From Neelides folsomi (taxonomy: Eukaryota > Arthropoda > Collembola > Neelipleona > Neelidae): a DNA stretch of 64,000 nt. The DNA is taken from contig JAQGBZ010000002.1 in the NCBI GenBank assembly GCA_034687125.1, positions 1-64,000 on the forward strand, written 5' to 3'. The notes beneath the pieces were generated by a model that searched no databases, was not told the DNA's origin, and saw nothing but the letters and a program-made list of their open reading frames with translations. Of the stretch, positions 14,564 to 25,100 are shown piece by piece; positions within the stretch are counted from its first letter, which is position 1; every line of letters begins with the position of its first letter. Both the position numbers and the translations under genes were made by a program.

Positions 14564-15515
14564 TTATTTCAACTTGGTAGCTTTGTTAACTATTGATTTC
14601 TCAACCCCCGTCGAATGTTCATCAAGAGCTAAAATAGCTATAATGGCGAATAAAGGCGTAAAAGAGAGAACCACACCCCACCAGCCCCATTCTCTGAAGA
14701 CGTCTCCAGTTGGACATTCGTAAGTCTTCACCACAATCTTCTCAGAACCGCATTCAATTATTCGACCGTTCAAACCCCGCCAGACGTAATGAGGAACAGC
14801 GAGGAAAATTCCAGCCAGTATTTGAACAAACCGCCATTCTTTAAGTCTTTCACAAACATCGTTAAAAATTACAAATCACAGTAAATATTAAATTAAAAAA
14901 CAGCTAAAATTATAGAAATGAAACTGCATTTAAATATGATCATATGATCAATATTACCTACTGAACCAACCAACAAGAGTCAGGACGGTAAGAATTCCAC
15001 AAAGAGTTGATCTCAAAAGGGTTCCTTGTCCATCAAGTCCACGACTATGTCCAGAGATCCACCGAATCTTTATTCCCATATTATAAAATTATAAACAAGG
15101 TTAAATTGCCTTCCAAAATATTAGATTTAATTAGTAATACATGGTAGCTTTAATTAGTAATTAGATAAAAATTTACAGCATCAAAGATGTCTGGAAGGAG
15201 AAGACCAACAAGGACGAGTCGAGAGACTCCATCAATTCTCGTTGCAAATGCAAGAAAATTAGAAGGTTCTTTGGCTGTAATTTTCTTATTCACCTTCCGA
15301 TTCTTCGTGAAGATTTTCCTCTTTGGGTTCTTTTTGGGCGACACCAAAGTGAAAGGCCCACGCTGAGGGTTCGTGGAGTTTCTATCAGGAAAAACGGAGG
15401 CTTCCACCGTCTCATCCTTACAAGCTCTTAAGAGGGAATGGAGCGACGAAATCCCGCCACCTTTCCCAACTGACAATTGAGATAAAGACAAGGAATCGCC
15501 CTCGCCTTCGCTCAT
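14564..15515 (-). CDS. Unrecognised multi-pass membrane protein
   Basis: I do not recognise the family. Three exons (15515-15177, 15067-14958, 14846-14564) give 243 aa with consistent phases. The first 60 residues are polar, serine-rich and probably disordered. A basic patch follows (KKNPKRKIFTKNRKVNKK), then the hydrophobic stretch FATRIDGVSRLVLVGLLLPD. Strong membrane helices follow: STLCGILTVLTLVGWF, FVQILAGIFLAVPHYVW and WGWWGVVLSFTPLFAIIAIL. The loop between the last two has two cysteines (IIECGSEK, YECPTGD). So three or four helices are likely, with the charged N terminus on the cytoplasmic side. ATG 15515 was chosen because the in-frame sequence above it looks like leader. It converges with the tetraspanin and lies in tandem below CECR2. 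Exon-exon continuity across three exons and the helices argue that it is real. Confidence 0.7.
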
Positions 15516-16176
15516 CTTACAAACAATTGAAAATGAATTGAGGTAACTTGGAGATGAAACGTAAACAAAACAAAGGCGCAACCTCTCAACTTTTCATTGC
15601 ATTTCCTCTCGGTTTGTATACAAATACATGCACTTGTATATTCTTGATAATAGATATGTATGGATGATATAATAAATATGTAATATGATATTAATATATG
15701 CTAAAATGGAAATATGAGCTTTAAGGTTTCTCCGATATCAAATGCAAATGCAACAAAAATAAAAAAAAAGTATTAAAAGAAAAGATACGATTTATCTCAT
15801 ATTAAATAAAATTGAACAAGAAATTATTGCTTCGTAAATATAAAGAATTGTTCACCAAATAAAAGTATTTGAAATTAAGAGTCTCCCCCTTGATAAAAAA
15901 TTAGACAATAGAATTGACATAGATCTGGACATATAAAATAAAAATCGAACAATCTACATATAAAATGAAAGGGTAATATATATAATATAATTTATGTATA
16001 GTCGATTTACAGCTTGTACCATCAGGGTGGCTTGATTTATTTAATTGTAAGAAATTCATATTTAAATTCATGGAGATCGAAACTGTTTTTTGTTCTTGGC
16101 CTCTTCGACTCCTCATGCTGGGGGTGTGATGTGTGGCCTAAGGATCTTTAAATTTTTCCGAAGATTAACCATGTTG
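15516..16176 (-). other. Gap between CECR2 and the membrane-protein gene
   Basis: This is the 3' flank of CECR2 and the 5' flank of the next minus-strand gene. A minus-strand AATAAA lies at 16036-16041, about 140 bases after the CECR2 stop, and is a plausible poly(A) signal. Nothing else is supported. Confidence 0.45.
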
Positions 16177-19100
16177 TTAAATCCATCCGGGCCTTGTGAA
16201 TGAGAGTGAGTGGTGCGGGTAGGGCGGGTAAAGGAGCGGATTGCCTTGGAAAAATTGTCCATAAGCGTCGACGAGGGGCCGAGTGTGAGGGGCAGTAGGG
16301 AAAGGTTGGGCTGAGGAATAAGGGCTGGGATGGGCGGGCATGAAGGGAGGAATGTAGGGCGGGATTGTTCGGGGTGTGAAGGCTGGGAAGAGTTCAGGAC
16401 GCTGATACAATTCAACAGCTTCTTTTGAATAAAGGGCGTGAAGCTGAGCTTCTCTTTTGCTCCTTCGTTTCTCTTTGCTTTTGCTGCTTGTAGTTGGAAC
16501 ATTTTCATGACGGCCGTCGAGTCTCAAAACTTCATCTTGACGAACTTCGGATCGGAGATCTGATCTTAACTCTTGTCGAATGTCTTGGCGTAGATCTGAT
16601 TGTAGAGCTTGACGTAAATCTTGGCGGAGATCTGCCCGAAGATCTGAACGGATGTCTTGTCGAAGATCTGATCGAATGTCTTGTCGTAGGTCTGACCTGA
16701 GGTCTTGTCTAAGATCAGACCGTAAGTCTTGACGAATGTCTTGTCTCAGTTCCGACCTATGATCTTGTCTAATATCTGATCGAATATCGGCTCTTACGTC
16801 TTGTCTCAGATCTTGTACAAATTCTTGTCTTCCTACATCTTGCCTCATTTCCTGTCGGACGGGAAGATTTTTGGCTTGAGTGGAATGAGCCGCTGGTGGA
16901 GGTTCAGCCCTGAATGTTAAGAGTGGATTTGGAAGAGAATTAACAATTTGTGAAAGAGAAGCGAGATTATGAGGCCATGCAAATCCATTGACATCTTTAG
17001 GACTTCCTTCCATTCCACCTGAAGGGGAAAATCTTGGGCTGGAAGAAAATCTCCGTCCGCTGAACACCTCTGGTCTGAGAGATCGAAGAGCAAATTCTTC
17101 ATCAGCTGGAAATCGGGTTTGTTCTTGTTTTGGTGAGTGGGCCGGAGCTGGTGGTCGAAGGAGGAAGGGAATCGGTTCGGTTCGAGGAGATGGAGGGCCA
17201 TAGCGAGGAGTAAACAATTGGAAGGGAGGGGAATTCAATGGAGGAGTTGGGCCCTTTTCAGGAGAGGAGATCCGAGAAGTATCTTGGTAAAATCCGACAC
17301 GGGGCGGCGGTCTGGGAGAACTCCTTGGAGGGGATGAAGGGGAAAAAGGCGTTCTGGGAGAAATGGGAGACGGCGGTGGCCAACCTTCTTCCCATTTTTG
17401 CCCGATTCGGACAAGGGATGAGGAAACGCCTGGTAGGTCTTCATGTGGGGTAAAAGCTGGGCTTCCGCTTTCACTTGGTGAACTCATGCTACTCGTACTC
17501 AACTTCCTTCTTCTTTGCGGGGGTTCAGGAGATCTCGGTGGAACGGGTTTCTTTTCTTCGCCTCCAGCGCTTCTTCCCATCACACGGAAAACAGAAGCCC
17601 GAGGGGGTGGAGAAACCCCTCGTTCACGACTCCCATCCTAATTAAATATTTTACATTAAAATACTTTTATAAAATATAATTATTATCTTTAATATTTATT
17701 TCATTATATTTAATAATTTCACCTTTGACTGCTTAGCTCCTGGTCCTCCAAAAGCTTTAATCCAAGCTGACAAGTTCGGAAGTGTTTTGTCCCGATCGAA
17801 TCCCTTGTTAGGCTCCAACTTCCGATCTTCTTCTTCCTCATCGTCTGGTGGTTCCGGTGTTGGTGATTTCTTGGGTGATGGAGGTGCCAACCGCGGGACT
17901 TTCTCATCGGGTTCTTCAGACGAGGATCGAGTACGACTCACTGGAAGAACTGACCCTAACGACAGAATCTCCCCGTCTCCACTCAAAAGCAAACACTTTT
18001 TGTCAACTTTGTCCACGACCACTTCCTTGACCTTTTTGGGTTTCTCGGGAGTTGGGGGTCGTTTCTTTCTTGGTGGTGTTGTGGGCGGTGGTGGTTCTTC
18101 AACTTGAGGCGGGGAACGAGGTTTTGAAGATTTGACCCGATGTTTCCTGTGATGTTTTTTCTTCTTCGGCTTAGCTGGGGGAGACGAAGCTCGAGGTGTC
18201 GGGGCCGGAAACTCGACGTTGATTTCTTCATCACTATCATCTGGCACCACGTACCGACTGATTGCCTTGTTAAACGCATCAAGTAGAGTTTCGGCCATCT
18301 CCGTGTATTCTAAAATAAAATGAGATATTTTGTTTAAAAAGTATTAAAAATTAGTAGATTAAATATATTTTATTAAATATTTATATTATTTATCTCACCA
18401 CTTGATGACCCGTTGTACTTTCTGCAGTTTTGTACAATTTTTAGAAAATCAGCCTTGAAGGCATCAAGACCTCGGTATTCGCCACCATCTAATTTGTCCT
18501 CAATTGCTCCAAGATCCATTGGCTTTGTTATAAGAGAATAATAGTTGGGGGCATAGGCCTCATCAACTGGACTAAGAAACGGCCAAGCATCTCTATGGTT
18601 CTTCATAGCCTCGACCACCTAATTAATTTTAAATTTAATTTTGTATTTAATTTTAATTGGTAATTAATAATAATATAAAATGGTAATTAATATTATTTTA
18701 TATTGGTTATTAATATTATTTTATTTTAATACCTTGTGTAGCCCCACGTCGAGATCGGCCGACGAGGCGGGAAATAAAAGACTCTTTTTAACTTTGGTTT
18801 TCCCTGGAGGTTCTGCCGTTCGTAGGAGCAAAGTTGAATTGTCAGTTGCAGCCGACAAACTGTTGTTTGTCATTCTCCCTTCTTTTTTAGAGGGTTTGGG
18901 AGGTGGAGGAACCGCATGGGCTCGTCCGACATTCCCTCGTCGTTCTCTCAAATGGAGTCGACCTTTTCTTTCCTCACGCTCAATTTCTTCGGCCAAACGA
19001 CGGTCCGCAGCTTCTTGTTCTTCTCTTTCTCTTTTCGCTGTAGATTCTTCATCGTCATTACAAGAACGACGAAGCTAAAAAATAAATAAAAATTGCCAAA

Positions 19101-20038
19101 AAATTAATATGGAATTAAATAATATTAAAAATTGAATTAAACATTTTTTTACCTCTTTCGAAGGTCTTCTCAACTGTTGGTCGAGCATTCGTTTCCTTTG
19201 CATTTTCTCCTTTTCAGCAAATAGCCGTGGGAGTTCAGGAAGGAAATCATCATTAAGAGTTCGATGCAAAGCTCGTTCCAACTTTGCTTTTGAATTTTTG
19301 AATTTCCTCGCGAGGAGCTGCCAATCCTCCTCAGTGAAACAAATGACTTCCCATTTTCTCCTTTTTCCCTTTTTGGACTCCTCGCGGTAAAGGCGAGTTC
19401 CGTAGAAATACCAATATGTTCTCCCACTAGCGTCCTGCCCCAACGGCTCAACCCGCAGGCTCTCGCTTTCAATACTCTTCAGGACTTCCTGGACGTCGTG
19501 GGTGTCGAGTCGAAAGTCGCACAGGTCGTGGAGAATTTCCACTTTTGCCCTCAACGGTAGGGAATGGAAGGCGACGTCTCTGCAGAAAGGATTCCTTCTC
19601 CCTTCGTTTTCCTACAAACCACGGGTTAGGTTAGGTTTACATATGTCTTTCCCTCCACTCCCTCCACTCACTTCGCATTTGATTCTGAAGAGCCGACGGA
19701 GGTACATCTGGTAGTTGGATGACGTGATTTCGTCTTTGGAGGCAAACGACCCTCGAAGGAGCCGGACGATGAGATCCTGGACGAGGGAACCGCCGCCTTC
19801 CTCGACGCTGTCGGAGAGCAGGGCCTCTTCAAGCTCCTATGGTAAAGAAGGGCGTCGGTCACGGATCTCCCGTCCTCGTCTCCCCACTCACCTCTATGTC
19901 GAAATCGAGGAGGGCGAAGGAGGCCCTGAAGAGGGAACAGAAATGTGCTATCGAAGGGACCTCCCACCAGCCCTGGACCTCGGCCAGCGACGAGCGAAGG
20001 GGCTGCGGAGACTCCGTCGCTTCCCACTCAACCTCCAT
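16177..20038 (-). CDS. Cecr2: CECR2 homologue, bromodomain chromatin-remodelling subunit
   Basis: CECR2 is the bromodomain partner of ISWI (SNF2L/SNF2H) in the CERF complex. Seven exons (20038-19892, 19836-19672, 19611-19153, 19074-18733, 18618-18399, 18309-17723, 17637-16177) encode about 1126 aa. The N-terminal DDT/WHIM-type region is clear: EVQGWWEVPSIAHFCSLFR, FDIEELEEALL, FHSLPLRAKVEILHDLCDFRL and SLRVEPLGQDASGRTYWYFYGTR. A basic coiled-coil stretch follows in exons 3-4. The bromodomain (about 372-460, exons 5-6) has the WPF shelf, VDEAYAPNYYSLITKPMDLG and NCRKYNGSSSEYTEMA; the acetyl-lysine-binding Asn of the YN motif is present. The C-terminal 650 residues are proline-, serine- and charge-rich and include an unusual tetrapeptide array (own entry). 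The gene is head to head with the Ras gene. A short uORF (ATG at 20057) overlaps the chosen ATG out of frame. Confidence 0.93.
16525..16863 (-). repeat. Minisatellite coding R-[QSA]-[DE]-[LIV] tetrapeptides in CECR2
   Basis: Within CECR2 exon 7, residues about 897-1015, roughly 23 consecutive four-residue units alternate RQDL, RSDL, RQDI, RSDI and similar. In DNA these are 12-base units, often paired into 24-base units, with third-base changes, so the array is not freshly expanded. Arg, Asp and Leu/Ile each recur every four residues. No interruption breaks the frame. Confidence 0.9.
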
Positions 20039-20090
20039 TCTGGGCTCCTGGCGCCATGTTGGTTGCCCCGCCACCTGCCGGCATGGCCTC
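20028..20090. promoter_or_regulatory. Shared head-to-head start region with a YY1/TISU-like motif
   Basis: The CECR2 ATG (20038, minus) and the first Ras ATG (20056, plus) leave 17 bases between them; a second in-frame Ras ATG lies at 20083. At 20050-20061 the minus strand reads CAACATGGCGCC, one base off the TISU/YY1 consensus SAASATGGCGGC. No intron acceptor was found upstream of either start, so the two leaders should overlap and each gene's core promoter would lie in the other's first exon. Confidence 0.6.
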
Positions 20091-21063
20091 CTCTGCCACC
20101 GCCCACAAAATCGTCGTCGTCGGCGGCGGAGGCGTCGGCAAGTCCTCGATCACAATCCAGTTCATCCAGGTGAACAGCCCTGGCCTCTGCTGACCTCCCT
20201 CTCGACCCCACTAACCCTCCTTTCTTTACAGAGCTTCTTCGTCCAAGACTATGACCCCACCATTGAGGACTCCTATATTAAACAGGTGCCAGCCCTCCCA
20301 CGCACTCTCAATGAGATTCAATGGGATTCACAGCTGCCAAAACACGAACCTTATCTTAATATCTACTTTGTTCATTTTTAGGTCGTCATCGATGACATAC
20401 CTGCCAAACTTGACAGTAAGTTAATTGAAATTATATTTAATTGTATTATGGTTTGGGCATTTAAATGGGAGCTCATGAAATGGATTTTATTTTAGTTCTT
20501 GACACGGCTGGGCAGGAGGAATTCAGCGCTATGCGGGAGCAGTATGTGGAAATTTAATATTTTTTAATTAATTGGGCGAGAATTATTTATTTTTTTATTT
20601 TTTAAAGATACATGAGGTCAGGAGATGGATTTCTACTCGTTTTCTCCGTCACGGACCGAGCATCTTTTGATGAAGTTGTGAAGTTGCACAAACAAATCCT
20701 CCGAGTGAAGGATCGAGACGACTTCCCGATTCTTCTCGTTGCAAACAAAAGTGACCTCGACTACAATCGAGATGTAAAATCTAAACTTATACTTTTAGAC
20801 CTGTACGAATTGTCATTAAAAATTTTGAACAATTATCCCAATATTAGCCTAATTTACCCAAATAATTTTCATTTCAGGTGAGACGAGAAGAAGCTCAGAG
20901 CCTTGCAACACACCTTCGTGTTCCCCTCATTGAGGCGAGTGCGAAATCGAGGATGAATATCGATCAGACCTTCCACGAGCTCGTTCGCCTCATCCGAACT
21001 TACAATGCCCTCGACCGTCCTTCCCGCCCGCCGAAAAAGAAAGGAAAGTGCCAATTATTATGA
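20056..21063 (+). CDS. Ras-family small GTPase, Ras64B/R-Ras2 type
   Basis: A membrane-bound GTP switch. Six exons (20056-20169, 20232-20285, 20382-20415, 20496-20541, 20608-20773, 20878-21063) give 199 aa from the first ATG, or 190 from the in-frame ATG at 20083, whose context (GGCATGG) is better. The P-loop is GGGGVGKSS (residues 23-31), switch [10 protein letters not shown], switch [19 protein letters not shown], the guanine motif NKSD and the final motif EASAK. Switch regions are complete, so it should be a working GTPase. The sequence [19 protein letters not shown] and [11 protein letters not shown] resembles Drosophila Ras64B most. The end is KKKGKCQLL: a basic stretch and a CaaX box with Leu last, which predicts geranylgeranylation. 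Exon 4 ends at CA|GTATGT; the other nearby GT would break the reading frame. It shares a start region with CECR2. Confidence 0.94.
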
Positions 21064-21080
21064 ATAAAATATTTTATTCA
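21061..21080. terminator. Palindromic poly(A) signal overlapping the Ras stop codon
   Basis: TGAATAAAATATTTTATTCA is a perfect 20-base palindrome. Its first three bases are the Ras stop codon, and AATAAA starts at 21063, overlapping the stop. The same hexamer is present on the minus strand. If used, the Ras 3' UTR would be only about 15-30 bases. Confidence 0.6.
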
Positions 21081-22168
21081 AATTTGTCAAAACATCTTCA
21101 AGAAATGCATCAAAAATATTAATCCTGGGCCACAATCAAGATTAAAAAAACATCCGGTTCCATACTTTAAAATAGATGCAATTTTTAACTAATAAAAATA
21201 AATTCTGCATATATAAAATCACTAAATTTATTTAATATTTATTTTTCATTGTCGATTTTCACATTGGATTTAAAATAGCAAATTATTTACATATCATGGC
21301 TGTTTATAATTCTTTTATCCGAATAATTATATTACTATCACTATATACATACCTACATAAGCTTTCAATATAATTATTCATAATCAATTGATAAATATTT
21401 CATCAAATTTTTATCAAATGGTTTTCCTTAATCGATTATATGGAAATTAAATTAAAAAACCGATGGAAGTCTCCTCCTTTAGAAGTCCAATCCAAGGTAC
21501 AGGGTGTACATGTACATGCTTAAAGTGAGAACGCTGCTATGTTGGAGCATTTGAAATTCATTTAGGATGTTAAGGGGGGTAAGTGGGGAAGGAAACTTTG
21601 TGAGTTTGAGGGGGCCGAAGACGTGACTTGTTCCGTCTCTCCGCTTCACAACTCAGTCTTCACCTGAGTTGGAATCTCTGAGGACGTTCCTCTTTCCAAT
21701 GGAGAAACCTCCCATATGAACTCAACCATTCCTTCAGTTCCATTCCGCCCCAAAACAACCCATTTTACATTTTTGATCTGACTGGAAAAGTGTCGTCCAA
21801 ATCACTCACCCAAATTTCTCCCTCTTCATTCAAGAATTGTGGAAAAAAGGAAAAATCCAATCCAATCCAATCAAGGGTTTTTTCCAAGTTTGGGGGAAGA
21901 TTGGAAATCGTTAGAAATCTCGTATAGGAGTTTTTGTTCCGTCAGTGGTCATTTGGCCACATGTTTTATCCTCGGTTTGTCCTCAGTGAGGGTAAATAAA
22001 AGAAATGTTTGAAGAGCCTTTCAACTCCCGTCTTCTCTCTTGGTGAGGGATCGAGCAAAGCCCAGGATGAGAGAAACCGTTGGCTCCCCTCCGTTTGACT
22101 AACACGAGTGTGAATTGAACCACCGTCAAGTCGAATCTTTGTTTGACCGAAACCAATCTGATGTGATC
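21081..22168 (+). promoter_or_regulatory. Gap between Ras and the GRXCR gene
   Basis: The first 400 bases are AT-rich. From about 21550 the composition rises and CT-rich and GA-rich tracts appear, which suits the promoter and 5' UTR of the GRXCR gene. A TCAGT initiator-like sequence sits at about 21940. No TATA box is convincing. Confidence 0.4.
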
Positions 22169-25100
22169 ATGAGTTCCCAAAGGATGTCCGGCCCAGACCG
22201 AGCCGTGATCTACGTCGAGTCCGCATCGGATCTTACTTCCAAATCCCGCGGGCGGAAAGCTATAGAAAAGCCCGGAAGCAATTATGTGATTAAGATCCAA
22301 ATCGGCGAGGAGAACCGTTTCACCCCTGTTCGGATCGACGTATCTGGGCGGACCGGGCGGGTAGAGGAAGATAGCAGCAGTGGGCAAAGCTCTCCCCGGT
22401 CCGACCTCACTCCTCCGCTCCCTTCCCGGATCCTGGTCAAGGGCGGATGTGGGCTCCGATTCGGGAGCGAAACGAGCGAGAGCGACACCGAGAGCGACGT
22501 CTCTTCGGCTGAATTTCGTCTTGCAGCGTGTCCAGCGGCTCAGTTTGCTCTAAGGGAACTTGTCGGTGCCGTGTCTCCGACTTCCTCCGAGTCCCTCTCC
22601 CCACGTCAGTCCCCATTGTCTTGTGTGGACAAAGGGAATCCGGTGGAGAGATCCAGCAACCACAAAGGCCTTTTCTCCGAGAGCGACCACCAGAACCGCC
22701 GGAGTGAGCGGAGGGGCAGTGGAGAGAACTCACTCCATAAGGCGGCCTGGACGACGGAGGACAGAGGGCCTGCCCTAAGAAACATTCCTCTCTCGCGGAA
22801 GAAGGAAATCCTCGTCGACGAGGCCGGGTTCCATTTGAACGAGATTTCAGACTGCCCGCCCAGCCTCGTTGACCCCGAGGGCAAAGAGTCAAACTTTGCC
22901 GGGTATAAAGACATCTTTGCCCGAAACCGCGATTCTCCTAAGCAGATCATGAGCGACAAGGGAACCATCCGAGGAGTGAAGAATCGAGTCAGGGACGGAA
23001 TTGCGACGTTTCTCCAATCAAACGATATCAAGGTAGGGATTAAAACTAAAAATGTGTTTTCCCACTAACTCGTCCAAATGTGTCAATTGACACTTAATTT
23101 AAACCCCATTTAATTTAACTTCACAGCGGCTATTTGATGACAACTTACAACTTGACACGCTTTTGTCTCCCTTCGGCACCCCATTGTTTTACCTAATTGG
23201 CCATCATACAAAGACGTTTACATTTCTCACTTCCTCTGTGGTGGTCTTCCATTTAAAAAAATCTTTGACCTCAATCAATGATTCAATTTTGTGCAGGCTT
23301 GTACAAATTATATACCTAATGTATATTATATTGTATTGTAATAATATTGCATTATTTTATATATTACATATTTACATATATGGAGTTTATTTGTGAAAAT
23401 TTACATAATACAAAAATTGTTTCTTCGATGTTTGATTTAAACTCTGTGGAGATTTTCGTATTTTCATTTTCGATCCGAACAAATTGTGATGGTGGTGAGG
23501 AATTGGCGGATTAAAACATCTCCATCTTTGTGTTTGTCCAGTGGCCGTAGCGGGTGTTTTTATTATTCAGTCCTGGTTTGACAAAGAAGATTGTCATGAC
23601 GCAGGACTCGGTTTCACCCTTAACTAAACATCATCTCCTCAATTACGAAACGACGGAGACAATCCGATAGTTTATATCTATATAATACATATAACTATCT
23701 TTAACTATTATATTCAACAATAGATAAATAGTTACATACTCGTCCTATTAGTGAATGTATGTGTCATTTGAAAGAATTTCTTTTCCACATGCCAAGTCCT
23801 ATTATGTGTAAATCGAGCACAATTCATATACACTAATCGTTTATGCACACGTGTGAATTTCCTCGACATCTCTCACCTCAGGAAAGAAACCACAAAAAGA
23901 GAGGAAAGGAAACCATCCTTTGATTTAACTTTGATTTAACTTAATATCTAATAAATAACTAAATAACAATATATTTATCTTATATGGCTACAACAATCAT
24001 TTATAGAATCAAAATCATGCGAGAATACAAAAATGGTTTTTTTTCTCTTTTAAAAAATAGCTCATGTATTTATTGCCATTGTCCAATTGTCGTTCTTTTA
24101 GTATTTACAAGAAGAAGATCCCATTTGGGCAAATCCTAATTTGCCAAAAGAGTTTTGAATAGCGGACGGAAGTGAAACTCGTTCATATTCTTTATTTATG
24201 GATATGAATGGGAAATATTGAATAATGCCGGCTTTCCCAACAATCCCCATATGAGATTTGAAATGGGTGAAACCATTTCCCTTCTCTCACCATATGTATG
24301 TGGTGATCTCATTGGATTCGTCCTCAGGAAGCTTCTGATTCTTCTCCACATCTTTCCCAATTTCCTCACTTCTTAATGTTTTTAACATCACTCACTTACC
24401 AATTGTGTATTTGGGTCTTGAGGTGAATCGGAGGGCAATTTACCAAAAATCCAACTTTCATTTAAGGTCCAATGAGCCACAATTTCCTGAAACATCTTCA
24501 GGCCCAATTAAAGGGAATTTCTTGGGAGCGGAAAGTCTCAACTCATTGAGAGTACTAAATATGCCTATGCCTCATACACATACTACATAGAATGTATTTA
24601 CATGTAGTTATATATTATATATGTAGATTAAGGCCGCCAATCGACCGTGTCGCTTCCACAACGACGTGCAGTAGTTTTCATTCCTCAGGTGGAATGAAAG
24701 GAAAACAAATCAATTGATATATTCAAATATATTGGCCTTATCTCTTATGGTGAATTTAACACTAGTCATAATAAGACAAATATGATTTGCATATAATTCA
24801 AAGTAGGGAATTGGGGGAAGCCATATGGGTATTGTAGATGTTCTTTAATACTGAGCTTCTTCAAGTTTCTTGATATCGAGAGTTTGGAAAATCCAAGTCA
24901 CGACGTGATTGAAAGAATTCAGTGAGCAGAAATGTTCCTGCTAATCTCGACTAGAATTATTTATGCACTGAATACCCCGAGATCACTTCCATCTCTGTGG
25001 AGATGAGATGGAGATTCGATCCCTTTACATACAAAGTCTCCTTTATTCTCAAAACATTTCTGGTTTGAGGAGGATTAAGGAGAAGAACAAAGGAATGGGC

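Noticed and set aside
16494-16700. Plus-strand Leu/Asp/Val repeat peptide opposite the CECR2 array
   Set aside because: It is the reverse reading of the 12-base CECR2 repeats and has no independent evidence.
19625-19640. GGTTAGGTTAGG, resembling the arthropod telomere repeat TTAGG
   Set aside because: Only two units, inside a CECR2 intron; far too short to be telomeric.
21490-21515. TACAGGGTG, like the end of the 14.4-kb MITE
   Set aside because: No partner end and no inverted arm were found nearby; nine bases can match by chance.
22437-23031. Long frames on the minus strand opposite GRXCR exon 1
   Set aside because: They mirror the real coding frame on the plus strand, whose end matches the GRXCR family; the antisense peptides have no such support.
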